Source: Pelotomaculum sp. PtaU1.Bin035 (lineage in GTDB: Bacteria > Bacillota > Desulfotomaculia > Desulfotomaculales > Pelotomaculaceae). Taken from it: DNA of 37,591 nucleotides. Each line of letters begins with the position of its first letter. The stretch's first letter is position 1. Position numbers and translations under genes: made by a program. A model generated the notes under the pieces. That model was given only the letters and a program-made list of their open reading frames with translations. It was not told where the DNA came from and did no database searches. The stretch spans positions 1 to 37,591 of the forward strand of contig MVRN01000090.1 in NCBI GenBank assembly GCA_002067965.1. The letters run 5' to 3'. Shown piece by piece: positions 8,586 to 17,929 of this stretch.

Positions 8586-9326
8586 TTATTCCACCTTAAA
8601 TGTGCAGATTGTGGTTCCCAGAGTCAGCACGTCCCCGGGTTTAAGCGTTTTTGTCGATATCCTTAAGCCGTTTACCCTGGTTCCGTTGGTACTCCCGAGG
8701 TCGGTAACGGTATACTGTCCCTGGCGCCATTCAAGTCGGGCATGGCGGCGGGACACACTGGTATCATTCAGCACAACGTCACATCCGGCATGCCGCCCCA
8801 CCACCAGCGGAATCGCGCCCAATTCAAAACATCTTCCCCTGTCCGGGCCGGCTTCAACTTGAAGCCGGCCATAAACAACCGGAGCCTTTTCTGTTAAAAC
8901 AGATCCCTTATTCAGGTGAAAAAACTGGGTATGTTCCAGCGGCTCATCTTCCGGAAGAGCCTCGCTAAAACCTGATTCTATCCTCATACTCCCTGTTTCA
9001 AGGGATTCTTCGCCGGCAAAATTCACTACAGGCGGGCCGGCCAGGGTATATTTCTTTTCTCCGGCCTTCTGCAGCACATAGTCCTGCATTTCCATGGACA
9101 ACGTTGAAGTGAACGCATTAATGTTATCATAATCGGAGGGATTGAGAAAAACGGTATATTGATTGGGCGCGTATATTTTATTGACGCTCACCCGCCTGCG
9201 GTCCCTCATCTCCCTGGACAGCCTCTTGGCTATATCCACGGGCTGGATACGTCCTTTAAACTTATCCTTGAAGAAACCTTCTATATACTTTTCCAGATTA
9301 CCTTCCAAATCGGAGAAAACACCCAT
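8586..9326 (-). CDS. fhaA: DUF3662 and FHA domain protein (FhaA-like)
   Basis: A cytoplasmic phosphothreonine-binding adaptor. Residues about 1-115 form the DUF3662 domain typical of FhaA (DLEGNLEKYIEGFFK, then IQPVDIAKRL and APNQYTVFLNP). A linker of low conservation follows, then a C-terminal FHA domain with VVGRHAGCDVVL, SVSRRHARLEW and LGSTNGTRVNG. The frame opens at GTG 9335, but the ATG at 9326 follows AAGGGGTGAG with normal spacing and gives MGVFSDLEG, so I use it. FhaA of mycobacteria binds the pseudokinase MviN and controls lipid II flipping. Whether that holds here is unknown. fhaB follows 2 bases later. Confidence 0.93.
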   Translation of the reverse strand: MGVFSDLEGNLEKYIEGFFKDKFKGRIQPVDIAKRLSREMRDRRRVSVNKIYAPNQYTVFLNPSDYDNINAFTSTLSMEMQDYVLQKAGEKKYTLAGPPVVNFAGEESLETGSMRIESGFSEALPEDEPLEHTQFFHLNKGSVLTEKAPVVYGRLQVEAGPDRGRCFELGAIPLVVGRHAGCDVVLNDTSVSRRHARLEWRQGQYTVTDLGSTNGTRVNGLRISTKTLKPGDVLTLGTTICTFKVE

Positions 9327-9338
9327 AAAACTCACCCC

Positions 9339-10373
9339 TTAGTCTTTGCAGGCGTCCTTCATAATCCTTCGCCTCAATTGCCCGCAGGCGGCATCAATGT
9401 CCGCGCCCAGCCCGCGCCGGATCGTCGCGGTTATCCCCATTGCCTCAAGGGCAGCTTTAAACTGCTCCACCCGCCGCTTATCCGGCGGCGGTTTGACATC
9501 CAGTTCCGGCACAGGATTAGCCGGAATCAAATTAACGTGACACAGCATCCCCGACAGCAGCCGGCCAAGTTTGGCGGCGTGCTCCCGGCTATCGTTCACC
9601 CCTGACAGAAGCGCATATTCAAAAGTTACCCGCCTGCCCGTCTCAACAGCATAATCCCGGCAGGCTGCCATCAACTCCCGCAGCGGGTATTTTTTATTTA
9701 CCGGTACCAGTATATCGCGCAGGGAGTCGTACGGAGCATGCAGTGATACCGCCAGGGTAATCGCCAGCTTTTCTCCGGCCAACTCCCTTATCCGGGGCAC
9801 AAGGCCGCAGGTTGAAACAGTGACATGGCGCTGGCCGATATTAAGGCCATATGGAGCAGTAACGTTTTTTATAAAAGTCAGGGTCGCTCTATAGTTGTCC
9901 AAAGGTTCACCGGAGCCCATGATCACTACATGGCTTATCCTCTCCCCATTATCTTTCTGAATACCAAGGACTTGCCCGTAAATTTCACCGGGGGTGAGGT
10001 TCCGGACAAAGCCTTCCAGACCCGAGGCGCAAAGGCGGCAACCCATCCGGCAACCGACTTGGGTGGAAACGCAAACAGAATTGCCATAGTTGTGCTTAAT
10101 TAAAACGCTTTCCACCGCCTGCCCGTCATCCAGTCCAAAAAGGTATTTTATTGTATCCCCTCCCCGGGAAACCTGTTTGGCCCCGATTTCGAGATACCCG
10201 GTCCCGGCTACAGCCGCTAGCCGCTTTCTTAAATCCTTTGGCAAATTGGTCATTTCTTCCAAGGATGAAGCGCCTTTTTGAAAAACCCATTCTATTACTT
10301 GCTTAGCCCGGTAATTCTCGGCGCCCAGACCCTGTATCAATCTTACCAGCTCAGATTGGGTGAGATCTATCAT
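9339..10373 (-). CDS. rlmN: Dual-specificity 23S rRNA/tRNA adenine-C2 methyltransferase RlmN
   Basis: A radical-SAM enzyme that methylates C2 of A2503 in 23S rRNA and of A37 in some tRNAs. It shows VCVSTQVGC with the methyl-carrier cysteine region, the iron-sulfur motif CRMGCRLC (CX3CX2C), GSGEPLDNY, and the C-terminal catalytic Cys in AACGQLR. The frame continues upstream to an ATG at 10406, which directly abuts AAGGAGG and so is badly spaced. The ATG at 10373 follows AGGA by 5 bases and gives MIDLTQSELVRLI, the usual family N-terminus. An intermediate ATG at 10391 is also possible. It stands between rsmB and fhaA, as rlmN stands before prpC in Bacillus. Confidence 0.95.
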   Translation of the reverse strand: MIDLTQSELVRLIQGLGAENYRAKQVIEWVFQKGASSLEEMTNLPKDLRKRLAAVAGTGYLEIGAKQVSRGGDTIKYLFGLDDGQAVESVLIKHNYGNSVCVSTQVGCRMGCRLCASGLEGFVRNLTPGEIYGQVLGIQKDNGERISHVVIMGSGEPLDNYRATLTFIKNVTAPYGLNIGQRHVTVSTCGLVPRIRELAGEKLAITLAVSLHAPYDSLRDILVPVNKKYPLRELMAACRDYAVETGRRVTFEYALLSGVNDSREHAAKLGRLLSGMLCHVNLIPANPVPELDVKPPPDKRRVEQFKAALEAMGITATIRRGLGADIDAACGQLRRRIMKDACKD

Positions 10374-10441
10374 ATTGATCCTGCCCGCCATTTCGCCTGG
10401 AACCATCCTCCTTAGATAAAACTATTCTCCAACATTTTAAC

Positions 10442-11797
10442 CTATCCTTTTTTTCTCATCCGGGATATGAAAAAGCCGTCTATTCCATGCAGGTGAGGCA
10501 ATATTTCCAAATAACCTCTGGCCATTGTTCCTTTAAAGTCTAAATTATCCGGCAGAAAGGGAGTCAAATCTTCCAGCTCAAAATCCGGCTGCCGGGCAAG
10601 GAAATCTTCAACCTGTCCCAAGTTCTCTTCAGGGGTAGTAGTACAGGTGCTGTATACCAAAACCCCCCCTTTCTTCAGGCAGCGGGCGGCGCCGGCTAAA
10701 ATCCCGGCCTGAATTTGAACAATGGCGGGGATCTGGCCCGGGGCCTTACGCCAGCGGGCATCGGGACGGCGTCTAAGGACACCCAGACCGGAGCAAGGAG
10801 CGTCTACCAGGACGAAATCGGCCCATTCGCGCAGTTGCTCCGGCAATTCTCTGGCATCCCGGGCTAATCCTCTTACAATACTAACGCCGAGGCGGTCACA
10901 ATTTTCTTTGATCAATTTGAGCTTATGCGGGTAAATGTCCACCGCCAGGATTTCACCACGGTTTTCCATTAGCTGCGCCAGGTGAGTGGTTTTACCGCCG
11001 GGCGCACTGCACGAATCCAGCACGCAAGCCCCCGGACAGGGCATTAAAGCCGTTCCGGCCAGCATTGAGCTTTCATCCTGTACCTGAAACAGACCTTCTC
11101 TAAAAGCCGCCAGCGAATTAATAGTAAAGAAGCCTTCTATATTAATTCCTTCCGGGGCAAAGTTGGTTTCGCGCACCGTCAGCCCTTCTTCGCTCAGCCG
11201 GGCCGCGAGGCCGGCTCTCGTCAGCTTGAGGGTATTGGTCCGCACCGTGTTGGGAGCCGGTTCATTATTAGCCCGGCAAAGAGCGGCCGTTTCCTCCAGT
11301 CCGAATTGGTTGAGCCACCGCTCCACCAGCCAGGCCGGGTGTGAATAACGCAACGAAATATGTTCAATTGGATTATGTTCAATTTCCGGAAACTTTATTT
11401 CTCCAACCTGCCGTGATATGTTGCGCAACACCCCATTTACAAACTTAACCAAACCGGGATGTCCATGCCTGCGCGCCATCTCCGCTCCTTCGTCACAGGC
11501 GGCGGAAGGGGGGACCCGGTCCATAAACATCAGCTGGTATACTCCAAGACGCAGGATGTTGCGGAGCGCCGCGGTCTGAGATTTCAGGGGTTTCTTGCTA
11601 AACCGCGCCAGCACCCAATCAATAGTATTTAATGACCGCAACGTCCCGTAAGTCAATTCAGTAGCAAAAGCCCGGTCAAGTTTACCGGGCCGGTATTTCT
11701 CCAATGCATGGCCCAAAGCCAGATTGGCGTAGGCTTCTTCTCTCTCAACCGCTATAAGTACCTTCAGTGCCAATTCTCTGGCGGAAATATTGGGCAA
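10442..11797 (-). CDS. rsmB: 16S rRNA m5C967 methyltransferase RsmB
   Basis: An SAM-dependent enzyme that methylates C967 of 16S rRNA. Residues about 1-140 form the NusB-like RNA-binding domain (ARELALKVLIAVE, AFATELTYGTLR). The catalytic domain shows the SAM loop SCSAPGGKTTHLA, DAPCSGLGVLRRRPD and the second cysteine in STCTTTPEENL, the two-cysteine pattern of RNA m5C methyltransferases. At 451 residues it is of normal length. The TTG start has AAAGGA about 9 bases upstream. It lies between the DUF116 gene and rlmN. In Bacillus the same order is fmt-rsmB-rlmN without the DUF116 gene. Confidence 0.95.
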   Translation of the reverse strand: MPNISARELALKVLIAVEREEAYANLALGHALEKYRPGKLDRAFATELTYGTLRSLNTIDWVLARFSKKPLKSQTAALRNILRLGVYQLMFMDRVPPSAACDEGAEMARRHGHPGLVKFVNGVLRNISRQVGEIKFPEIEHNPIEHISLRYSHPAWLVERWLNQFGLEETAALCRANNEPAPNTVRTNTLKLTRAGLAARLSEEGLTVRETNFAPEGINIEGFFTINSLAAFREGLFQVQDESSMLAGTALMPCPGACVLDSCSAPGGKTTHLAQLMENRGEILAVDIYPHKLKLIKENCDRLGVSIVRGLARDARELPEQLREWADFVLVDAPCSGLGVLRRRPDARWRKAPGQIPAIVQIQAGILAGAARCLKKGGVLVYSTCTTTPEENLGQVEDFLARQPDFELEDLTPFLPDNLDFKGTMARGYLEILPHLHGIDGFFISRMRKKG

Positions 11798-11841
11798 TAA
11801 CAGTCATCCTTTCCGGAATCAAACACCTATGTTGTTCTATA

Positions 11842-12630
11842 TTAGATAGCCAAACTGCCTTTCTCCCTGATAAAGAAACAGATGGCCTCCTCCACCTTCG
11901 GCACTTTAACACGCGTGTTAAAGCACGGCCCGAAAGGCCTCTCATTCGTCAAACCCAGCACCGGGATGGGGTTGGAGTCCTGAATACCGCTTGTGAGATC
12001 ACGTTCACATGCTATAGCTACAATACCACGGGGATGGTACTCTTGAACAAACTTACGGGCCAGGGTTCCCCCCGTGGCCATACCCATATTAATGCCGTAC
12101 TTATCTCTCAAATCGAGAAGCTCGCTTACCACGCATCCCCCACAGCGGTGGCAGTTATCCATGTTCACGGTTATTTTATAAGGACAGTCGCTTTTTTGCA
12201 GGCAGTGCGGAGCAAGCAAGAGGATCTGTTTGGGGAGCAGTTTGAGCGCTTTGGACTTTACGAGGAAATTATTCACTTCAATAAAGGATTTCTTAATCCT
12301 GTCCCTGTCAATATGAAAAAACCTGCCAAGGGCCAGCGCCAGCGGGAAAAAAATATTTACGGCCACCCGCATCGGTCCCCGTAGGGCAGAAATATCTCTG
12401 GCGTAGAGGATAGTAAGAACTATGCCCCCAACACCGAAACCGGCCACCACTATGCCACCCACCAGCAAAGTGCCCAGCGCCAGCAGAAGCAGTTGGTCAA
12501 ATATGCTTTGGGTAGGGTTTGCGGCAATGTACCATATTGCCGTCAAGAACAGGCCGGCTCCCAGCAAGCTGGCGCTTAACAGCCCAATAAACAGCCTCTT
12601 GCGCACCGGGTTGAACGGGCCCGCTTTCAT
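11842..12630 (-). CDS. DUF116 family membrane protein with a cysteine-rich cytosolic domain
   Basis: Function unknown. Residues about 10-110 contain two or three hydrophobic segments (RLFIGLLSASLLGAGLFL; a long one around LLLALGTLLVGGIVVAGF; NIFFPLALALGRFF). The C-terminal half has eight cysteines, among them PHCLQKSDCP, the tight CHRCGGC cluster, IACERDL and GPCFNT, which would suit an iron-sulfur or zinc site. A GIVAIACERDLTSGI segment resembles a small Rossmann-like strand-loop. This is the standard DUF116 layout. The ATG overlaps the fmt stop (ATGA), so it is translated together with fmt. Its position between fmt and rsmB is common in clostridial and Peptococcaceae genomes, hinting at an undescribed link with translation. 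Confidence 0.88.
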   Translation of the reverse strand: MKAGPFNPVRKRLFIGLLSASLLGAGLFLTAIWYIAANPTQSIFDQLLLLALGTLLVGGIVVAGFGVGGIVLTILYARDISALRGPMRVAVNIFFPLALALGRFFHIDRDRIKKSFIEVNNFLVKSKALKLLPKQILLLAPHCLQKSDCPYKITVNMDNCHRCGGCVVSELLDLRDKYGINMGMATGGTLARKFVQEYHPRGIVAIACERDLTSGIQDSNPIPVLGLTNERPFGPCFNTRVKVPKVEEAICFFIREKGSLAI

Positions 12631-13586
12631 CGCGCCCCGCCCCCCGTCCCGGGAACACTTGAAAACAGTGTACCCGCGGGCGCTGGTGTCCCCCTTAAAA
12701 AGTCTGCGGCACTCATACGCTTCCCCCCCTGTAGTTGAAGCTCGGTAATCATAAGCAACCCATTGCCTGTCCCGACGGAAATGCCGTCCCGCCCGGTTTC
12801 GAACACCCGGCCCGGTTCGGCCTGCGGCACTTCCTCCTCAATGACAGCGGCACGCCAGATTTTCAGTATCTTGTCCCCCAGGTAGGTACGCGCGCCCGGC
12901 CAGGGATCCATACCGCGGATATGGTTGAAGATATCCCTGGCAGGCTTATCCCACCTGATCAGCTCGTTTGCTCCGGTTATCATGGGAGCATAAGTGAATT
13001 CACCCGCCTGAGGTGTCCTGGGCGCCCGCCCTTGCCTGATCAAATCCAATGTTTCAATCAACAACCGCGCTCCCACTAAAGCAAGGCGGTCGTGAACGGA
13101 GCCTACAGAGTCTTCTTCATAAATTGGAACCACTTCCCGGATTATCATATCCCCGGTATCCAGCCCTTCATTTATAAACATGGTGGTAACCCCGGTTTCC
13201 TTTTCGCCGTTGATCACCGCCCAGTGAATAGGCGCTGCGCCCCGGTACTTCGGCAACAGGGAGGCGTGGACATTTATACAGCCATGTTCGGGCAGCGAAA
13301 GAATATCCGGAGGTAAAAGCCGCCCGAAGGCCACCACCACGATTGCTTCAGGTGACAGACCCTTCAATAACCCAAGAAAATCCGGGTCATTCACCCGGTC
13401 CGGCTGAATTACCGGTAAACCTAAACCACTGGCCGCTTCCTTGACCGGCGGTGGCGTATACTTTTTCCCCCGGCCCTTTGGCCGGTCAGGTTGAGACACA
13501 ACAGCCGGCACATCGTGGCCTGCCCCAACTAAGGCCTTTAACGACGGCACTGCAAAATCGGGAGTACCCATAAATACAATACGCAT
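12627..13586 (-). CDS. fmt: Methionyl-tRNA formyltransferase
   Basis: It formylates initiator Met-tRNA using 10-formyltetrahydrofolate. Seen are the N-terminal MRIVFMGTPDFAVPSL, the catalytic block NVHASLLPKYRGAAPIHWA (Asn and His), and MFINEGLDTGD with its Asp. The C-terminal OB-like tRNA-binding domain (about residue 205 on) includes IRGMDPWPGARTY. At 319 residues it is of normal size. The ATG follows GAGGGATGAGAG. It is preceded by def (27-base gap) and overlaps the DUF116 gene by 4 bases. Def and Fmt act as the opposing pair in formyl-Met addition and removal, and def-fmt is a classic operon. Confidence 0.97.
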   Translation of the reverse strand: MRIVFMGTPDFAVPSLKALVGAGHDVPAVVSQPDRPKGRGKKYTPPPVKEAASGLGLPVIQPDRVNDPDFLGLLKGLSPEAIVVVAFGRLLPPDILSLPEHGCINVHASLLPKYRGAAPIHWAVINGEKETGVTTMFINEGLDTGDMIIREVVPIYEEDSVGSVHDRLALVGARLLIETLDLIRQGRAPRTPQAGEFTYAPMITGANELIRWDKPARDIFNHIRGMDPWPGARTYLGDKILKIWRAAVIEEEVPQAEPGRVFETGRDGISVGTGNGLLMITELQLQGGKRMSAADFLRGTPAPAGTLFSSVPGTGGGAR

Positions 13587-13613
13587 CTCTCATCCCTCAA
13601 AAATAACTTGTTT

Positions 13614-14075
13614 CTATTCCTGCTCTATTTTTCTGATATTCTTAGCCCGGTCGATAAACAAGATACCGTCCAGGTGGTCGATCTCATGCTGAAGCGCCCT
13701 GGCAAATAAGCCGGCGGCTTTAATAATTTGCTCTTTTCCCAGGCGGTCCAGGTATTTTACCTCAACCATAGCTGCCCGGTCGACATCCCCAATGGTCCCG
13801 GGAACACTCAGGCACCCCTCACTGTCGGTCTCCAGCCCATCAAATTTTATTATCTCGGGATTAATCAACCCGACCAACCCCTTGCCGCTATCTACCGTAA
13901 CTACCCGTTTTGCTACTCCAACTTGTGGCGCGGCCAGGCCGACGCCCTTGGCGCCATACATTGTTTCAGCCATGTTATCCAGGAGTTTTAAAATATTTGG
14001 CGTTATTTTCGGCACCGCTTTAGCTTTCTCTCTCAGTATTTCATTTCCCAACTCAACAATCTTATATACCGCCAA
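13614..14075 (-). CDS. def: Peptide deformylase
   Basis: A metalloenzyme that removes the formyl group from nascent proteins. All three conserved blocks are present: [17 protein letters not shown] (the metal-binding Cys) and QHEIDHLDG (HEXXH). The length of 153 residues and the simple N-terminus [14 protein letters not shown] fit type 1-like Firmicute enzymes. The TTG start lies 7 bases after AAGGAGG, an excellent site that compensates for the weak codon. It is 14 bases after priA and 27 before fmt, the usual priA-def-fmt order. Confidence 0.97.
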   Translation of the reverse strand: MAVYKIVELGNEILREKAKAVPKITPNILKLLDNMAETMYGAKGVGLAAPQVGVAKRVVTVDSGKGLVGLINPEIIKFDGLETDSEGCLSVPGTIGDVDRAAMVEVKYLDRLGKEQIIKAAGLFARALQHEIDHLDGILFIDRAKNIRKIEQE

Positions 14076-14089
14076 AATTATTCCTCCTT

Positions 14090-16333
14090 TTATAACATCC
14101 CCTGGGGATTTATATCTACGTTAATCGCCGGTTTGAAAGATGAATGATTCTTCTCCAGCACGGACAGGCCTTCTTTTATTATATCCCTTAATAAATTGCG
14201 GTTATATGCCTTTAACACCAACTGCCAGCGGAATCTATCCTTAATTTTGCCTAGCGGCGCCGGAGCCGGCCCGAGAATAGAAACACTTTTCTTTTCACCC
14301 GGCAATAAATTATTCAGCAATTCTTTTACCAGCGCGGCGCCTTTTTTAACTGTTTCCTCATCCTCATGAGTCAAGAGTAGCCTGGCCAGATGGCCGAAAG
14401 GCGGGTATCCTAAAGACCGCCTTACCGGCATCTCGTTCTGGTAAAATTTATTGCAATCGTGCGCCGCGGCGGCAGTAATACTGTAGTGCTCCGGGCAATA
14501 GGTCTGGATAAGCGCTTCCCCGGGCAAACTGCCCCGCCCCGACCTGCCGGCCACCTGGGTTAACAACTGAAAAGTCCGCTCCGCCGCGCGGAAATCGGGC
14601 ATATGCAAAGTCGTGTCGGCGTTTATCACCCCAACCAGGGTCACTCCGGGAAAATCCAGGCCCTTTGCGATCATCTGGGTGCCGATTAAGATATCCGCCC
14701 TCCTGTCACGAAAAGCGTTGACGATTTGCGCGTGGGATCCCTTACGGGCGGTAGAATCGCTGTCCATGCGGAGGATCCGCGCTCCCGGAAAAAACCGGCG
14801 CGCCTCTTCTTCCACTTTCTGCGTACCCGCTCCAAATTGTCCGATATGATAGCTGCCACAGCCAGGGCACCGGTCCGGCAGCCCTACGGTATAGTTGCAG
14901 TAATGGCACCTCAACCGGCCGTCTTGGTGGTAAGTCAAAGAGATATCACACCTCGGGCATTTAAAAACCATCCCGCATTCCCGGCATATCACAAAACTGG
15001 CAAACCCCCGCCTGTTCAAGAAAAGCAGCGTCTGCTCGCGCTCTTCCAGACGTCTGCTTACCGCGGCAATGAGCACACGGCTGAAGATACCACGGTGTCC
15101 TTCTTTCTGTTCCCTGCGCATATCCACCACCCGCACCGGCGGGAGGGAACGCCCGTCAATTCTTTCATTAAGTGTGACAAGTTGATACGGGCCGCCAGCG
15201 GAAGCCCTGAATTGAGATTCCAGGGAAGGGGTTGCGCTGCCCAGCAATACCACCGCTCCAGCAAGCTGAGCCCTTTTTAGGGCGATCTCCCTGGCGTGGT
15301 AGCGCAAGTGGCCGTCCTGTTTATATGATGATTCATGTTCTTCGTCGATAACAAAAAGCCCCGGACTGGGCATGGGGGCAAAAACCGCCGAGCGGGTCCC
15401 CAGGACCACGGGCGCTGCGCCTTCCTTTACCCGCCGCCATTCGCCATATCTTTCCATGCCGGAGAGGGCGCTATGCAACACAGCTACCTGCCCGCCGAAC
15501 CTCTCACGGAAGAGGTCCACCATTTGTGGCGTCAACGATATCTCCGGCACCAGGGCCAAAGCCTGGCGGCTGGTTTCCAGCACCGCAGCGATAGCCCGCA
15601 AGTAAACCTCGGTCTTGCCGCTTCCGGTGACGCCATGCAAAAGGAAAACACCAAACGATCTTTGGCGGATCGCCCCCGCGACTTTTTCCAGAGCGTCCTT
15701 TTGCCCTGCATTAAGATCCAGCGTTTCTATTTTCGCAAAACTCCCGGCAGGCCGGCCCGGCCGACAGAGCACCTCCTCCGCCGATACTGCCAGAATACCT
15801 TTCTCAACCAGCGAATCCACCACTGAAGGCGATACTTCAGCCGCGTCGGCCAACTCCTTGCGGGTCAGTCCCGGACATTTTACGGCTGTTCTTAATACAG
15901 CCGCCTGTTTAGGAGCCCGGTCCAGTGAGCTTATAAATATTTCCAGTTCCGCCTCAGACAGGGTAGTTCGGAGATGCTTTACTACACGTGTACCCTTTAC
16001 CTGCAGCCGGGGGGAAAGTATGCGCTGGAGTGCCTCCGCCGTGCTGCAGAGATAACTTTCCGCCATCCAGCGGGCCAATGCTAACAGTTCAGGGGTAAAA
16101 ACCTGCCACGCGTCCAACACTCCGGCTATTTCCTTGATGTTCACCGCACCGCCGGGATAACCGAACCCCACGACATACCCAGCCAGGCGCCTGCCGCCAA
16201 AGGGAACAAGAACCCTGGCCCCCACATCGACCTTATCCCACAGTTCAGGAGGAACAGCGTAGTGAAAAACCCGGTCGGTCCTCCGGGCATTAAGATCAAC
16301 GATTACCTCGGCATAAGGGCCGGTTTTTTTCAT
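14090..16333 (-). CDS. priA: Primosomal protein N' (replication restart helicase PriA)
   Basis: A 3'-to-5' DNA helicase that reloads the replisome at stalled forks. In order: the N-terminal 3'-binding domain ([22 protein letters not shown]), winged-helix region, Walker [15 protein letters not shown], Walker B DEEH, and the paired zinc motifs in [13 protein letters not shown] and CHYC...CPGC. Then come the helicase motifs [14 protein letters not shown] and QVAGRSGRG. About 747 residues. The frame reaches TTG 16360, but the ATG at 16333 is 4 bases after GGAGGG, so I start there. It appears to be the first gene of the long minus-strand operon, just after the rluD terminator. Confidence 0.96.
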   Translation of the reverse strand: MKKTGPYAEVIVDLNARRTDRVFHYAVPPELWDKVDVGARVLVPFGGRRLAGYVVGFGYPGGAVNIKEIAGVLDAWQVFTPELLALARWMAESYLCSTAEALQRILSPRLQVKGTRVVKHLRTTLSEAELEIFISSLDRAPKQAAVLRTAVKCPGLTRKELADAAEVSPSVVDSLVEKGILAVSAEEVLCRPGRPAGSFAKIETLDLNAGQKDALEKVAGAIRQRSFGVFLLHGVTGSGKTEVYLRAIAAVLETSRQALALVPEISLTPQMVDLFRERFGGQVAVLHSALSGMERYGEWRRVKEGAAPVVLGTRSAVFAPMPSPGLFVIDEEHESSYKQDGHLRYHAREIALKRAQLAGAVVLLGSATPSLESQFRASAGGPYQLVTLNERIDGRSLPPVRVVDMRREQKEGHRGIFSRVLIAAVSRRLEEREQTLLFLNRRGFASFVICRECGMVFKCPRCDISLTYHQDGRLRCHYCNYTVGLPDRCPGCGSYHIGQFGAGTQKVEEEARRFFPGARILRMDSDSTARKGSHAQIVNAFRDRRADILIGTQMIAKGLDFPGVTLVGVINADTTLHMPDFRAAERTFQLLTQVAGRSGRGSLPGEALIQTYCPEHYSITAAAAHDCNKFYQNEMPVRRSLGYPPFGHLARLLLTHEDEETVKKGAALVKELLNNLLPGEKKSVSILGPAPAPLGKIKDRFRWQLVLKAYNRNLLRDIIKEGLSVLEKNHSSFKPAINVDINPQGML

Positions 16334-16382
16334 TATACCCTCCGGCGGAAATCTTTTCAAACGTTATTGCCATTATATCAAA

Positions 16383-16411
16383 AAAAAGCCCGGCGATAAA
16401 TAGCGCCGGGC
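16383..16411 (-). terminator. rluD terminator
   Basis: On the minus strand GCCCGGCG-CTATTTAT-CGCCGGGC forms an 8-bp GC-rich stem followed by a run of seven T. It lies about 30 bases after the rluD stop and just before the priA start, separating the lspA-rluD unit from the priA operon. Confidence 0.88.
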
Positions 16412-16439
16412 ACAACCATTACTAGAACTCATCCGTATT

Positions 16440-17360
16440 CTAAGGATTCTCAGGCGTAAATTTCTGTAAAATATCTTTCAGCACCCGGGGCACAGGCGCT
16501 TCGAACTCCAGGTATTCCCCGGTGCGCGGGTGTCTGAAACCCAGTACCGCGGCGTGGAGGAATTGCCCGTCCAGGCCAAAATGAGGCCGGGCCGGGCCGT
16601 ACCTTGGGTCTCCCACCACCGGGTGCCCGATATAGGCCATGTGTACCCTGATCTGGTGGGTGCGGCCGGTTTTCAGCCCGATCCGGAGATAAGTATAACC
16701 GGAAAAGCGACTGAGCACACGGTAGCGGGTGACCGCGTGCTTAGAGTTTCTTTCCACCACGGCCATCTTTTGCCTGTCCCTTGGGTCGCGTCCGATCGGG
16801 GCTTCTATAACACCTGATTCCTCACCGATGCGTCCATGCACCAGCGCAAGATAACGGCGTTTAACCAGCCGCTCCTTCAATTGACCGGCCAGACTCAGGT
16901 GGGCGGCATCGTTTTTTGCCGCCATTATCAGGCCGGAAGTATCTTTATCCAGCCGGTGCACAATGCCCGGCCGCGCCACCCCGTTTATCCCAGACAAATC
17001 CCCGCAGTGGTAGAGAAGGGCATTAACCAGTGTGCCGGAATAATTGCCCGCCGCCGGGTGCACCACCATTCCCCTCGGCTTGTTCACCACAATGACGTCG
17101 CTGTCCTCATAGTAAATATCCAGGGGAGTGGGCTCCGGATTAACAGCAGGCGCTTCCAACCCGGGGATTTTTAAGACTACCAAATCTCCCGGCCTTACTT
17201 TATAACTGGCCCGGACCGCCTCGCCGTTGACCAAGGACATTCCCTCCGCTATCAACTTCTGAATAAAAGAGCGGCTCAATTCCTTTGCGGCGCCGGCCAG
17301 GAAAATGTCCAGGCGTTTCCCGGCACATCCATTGTCTACCTCAAAGGAGTTTAATTCCAC
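16440..17360 (-). CDS. rluD: RluA/RluD-family 23S rRNA pseudouridine synthase
   Basis: It converts uridines in 23S rRNA helix 69 (or another RNA in related paralogues) to pseudouridine. Residues about 12-75 form an S4 RNA-binding domain (KRLDIFLAG, SRSFIQKLIAEG, VNGEAV). The catalytic motif HRLDKDTSGL carries the nucleophilic Asp. GRTHQIRVHMAYIGHPVVGD is the second family block. Frames open at TTG 17366, but the GTG at 17360, 7 bases after GAGGAA and 2 after the lspA stop, is better placed. The lspA-rluD pairing is the Bacillus lspA-ylyB order. The exact target uridine cannot be read from sequence. Confidence 0.94.
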   Translation of the reverse strand: MELNSFEVDNGCAGKRLDIFLAGAAKELSRSFIQKLIAEGMSLVNGEAVRASYKVRPGDLVVLKIPGLEAPAVNPEPTPLDIYYEDSDVIVVNKPRGMVVHPAAGNYSGTLVNALLYHCGDLSGINGVARPGIVHRLDKDTSGLIMAAKNDAAHLSLAGQLKERLVKRRYLALVHGRIGEESGVIEAPIGRDPRDRQKMAVVERNSKHAVTRYRVLSRFSGYTYLRIGLKTGRTHQIRVHMAYIGHPVVGDPRYGPARPHFGLDGQFLHAAVLGFRHPRTGEYLEFEAPVPRVLKDILQKFTPENP

Positions 17361-17362
17361 AG

Positions 17363-17821
17363 TCAAATTCCTCTTTCCTTCTCAGGCTTCTTATCGTTAT
17401 TTTTTAATAATTCCCAGACAAGAAAGCAGGCCCCGGTAACAATAGCTATATCAGCCAGGTTAAAGACCGGCCACACGCGGAAGTCCAGGAAATCCACCAC
17501 AAACCCGCACCGCAGCCGGTCCGCCAGGTTACCGAGCGCCCCCCCTACAACCAACCCCAGGCCGTACCGTAACAGCCGCCTCTCCGGGGGCAACTTTTTA
17601 TACCCCAGCAACACCCCGGCAGCCAGCAATATCGTCACGGTAATAAATATCGGAGTCCTGTGGGCCAGTATTCCGAACGCAGCACCTGGATTAAGGATAT
17701 AGGTTAGATAAAAAACAGGCGGAGCAACCGGTATCGATTCCCCATGGTACATCAACATCTGCACCACTGCTTTAGATGCCTGATCCAACAATAAAGTCCC
17801 GAAAATAATAAAAACGAACAT
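17363..17821 (-). CDS. lspA: Lipoprotein signal peptidase (signal peptidase II)
   Basis: An aspartic membrane protease that cuts lipoprotein signal peptides before the lipidated Cys; substrates in this window include PstS and the protein at 227. Four hydrophobic segments are visible. The first helix carries LLLDQASKAVVQ; the catalytic aspartates are in GGALGNLADRL and VFNLADIAI, and NPGAAFGIL is also conserved. At 152 residues it is normal, though the N-terminus is short by a few residues. The ribosome site before the ATG is weak (GGTGAT). rluD follows 2 bases after the stop. Confidence 0.95.
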   Translation of the reverse strand: MFVFIIFGTLLLDQASKAVVQMLMYHGESIPVAPPVFYLTYILNPGAAFGILAHRTPIFITVTILLAAGVLLGYKKLPPERRLLRYGLGLVVGGALGNLADRLRCGFVVDFLDFRVWPVFNLADIAIVTGACFLVWELLKNNDKKPEKERGI

Positions 17822-17929
17822 ATCGCATCACCGTTAATTATATTATCACACTTTACAGTGGATGATATTAACAAATAATTAAATTAATAATATCTTAACT
17901 TGTGGGGAAAATACAATTAAGAGTACGTA

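Noticed and set aside
15335-15826. Plus-strand frame of 163 codons within priA
   Set aside because: Lies wholly inside the conserved helicase domain of priA on the other strand. No domain pattern.
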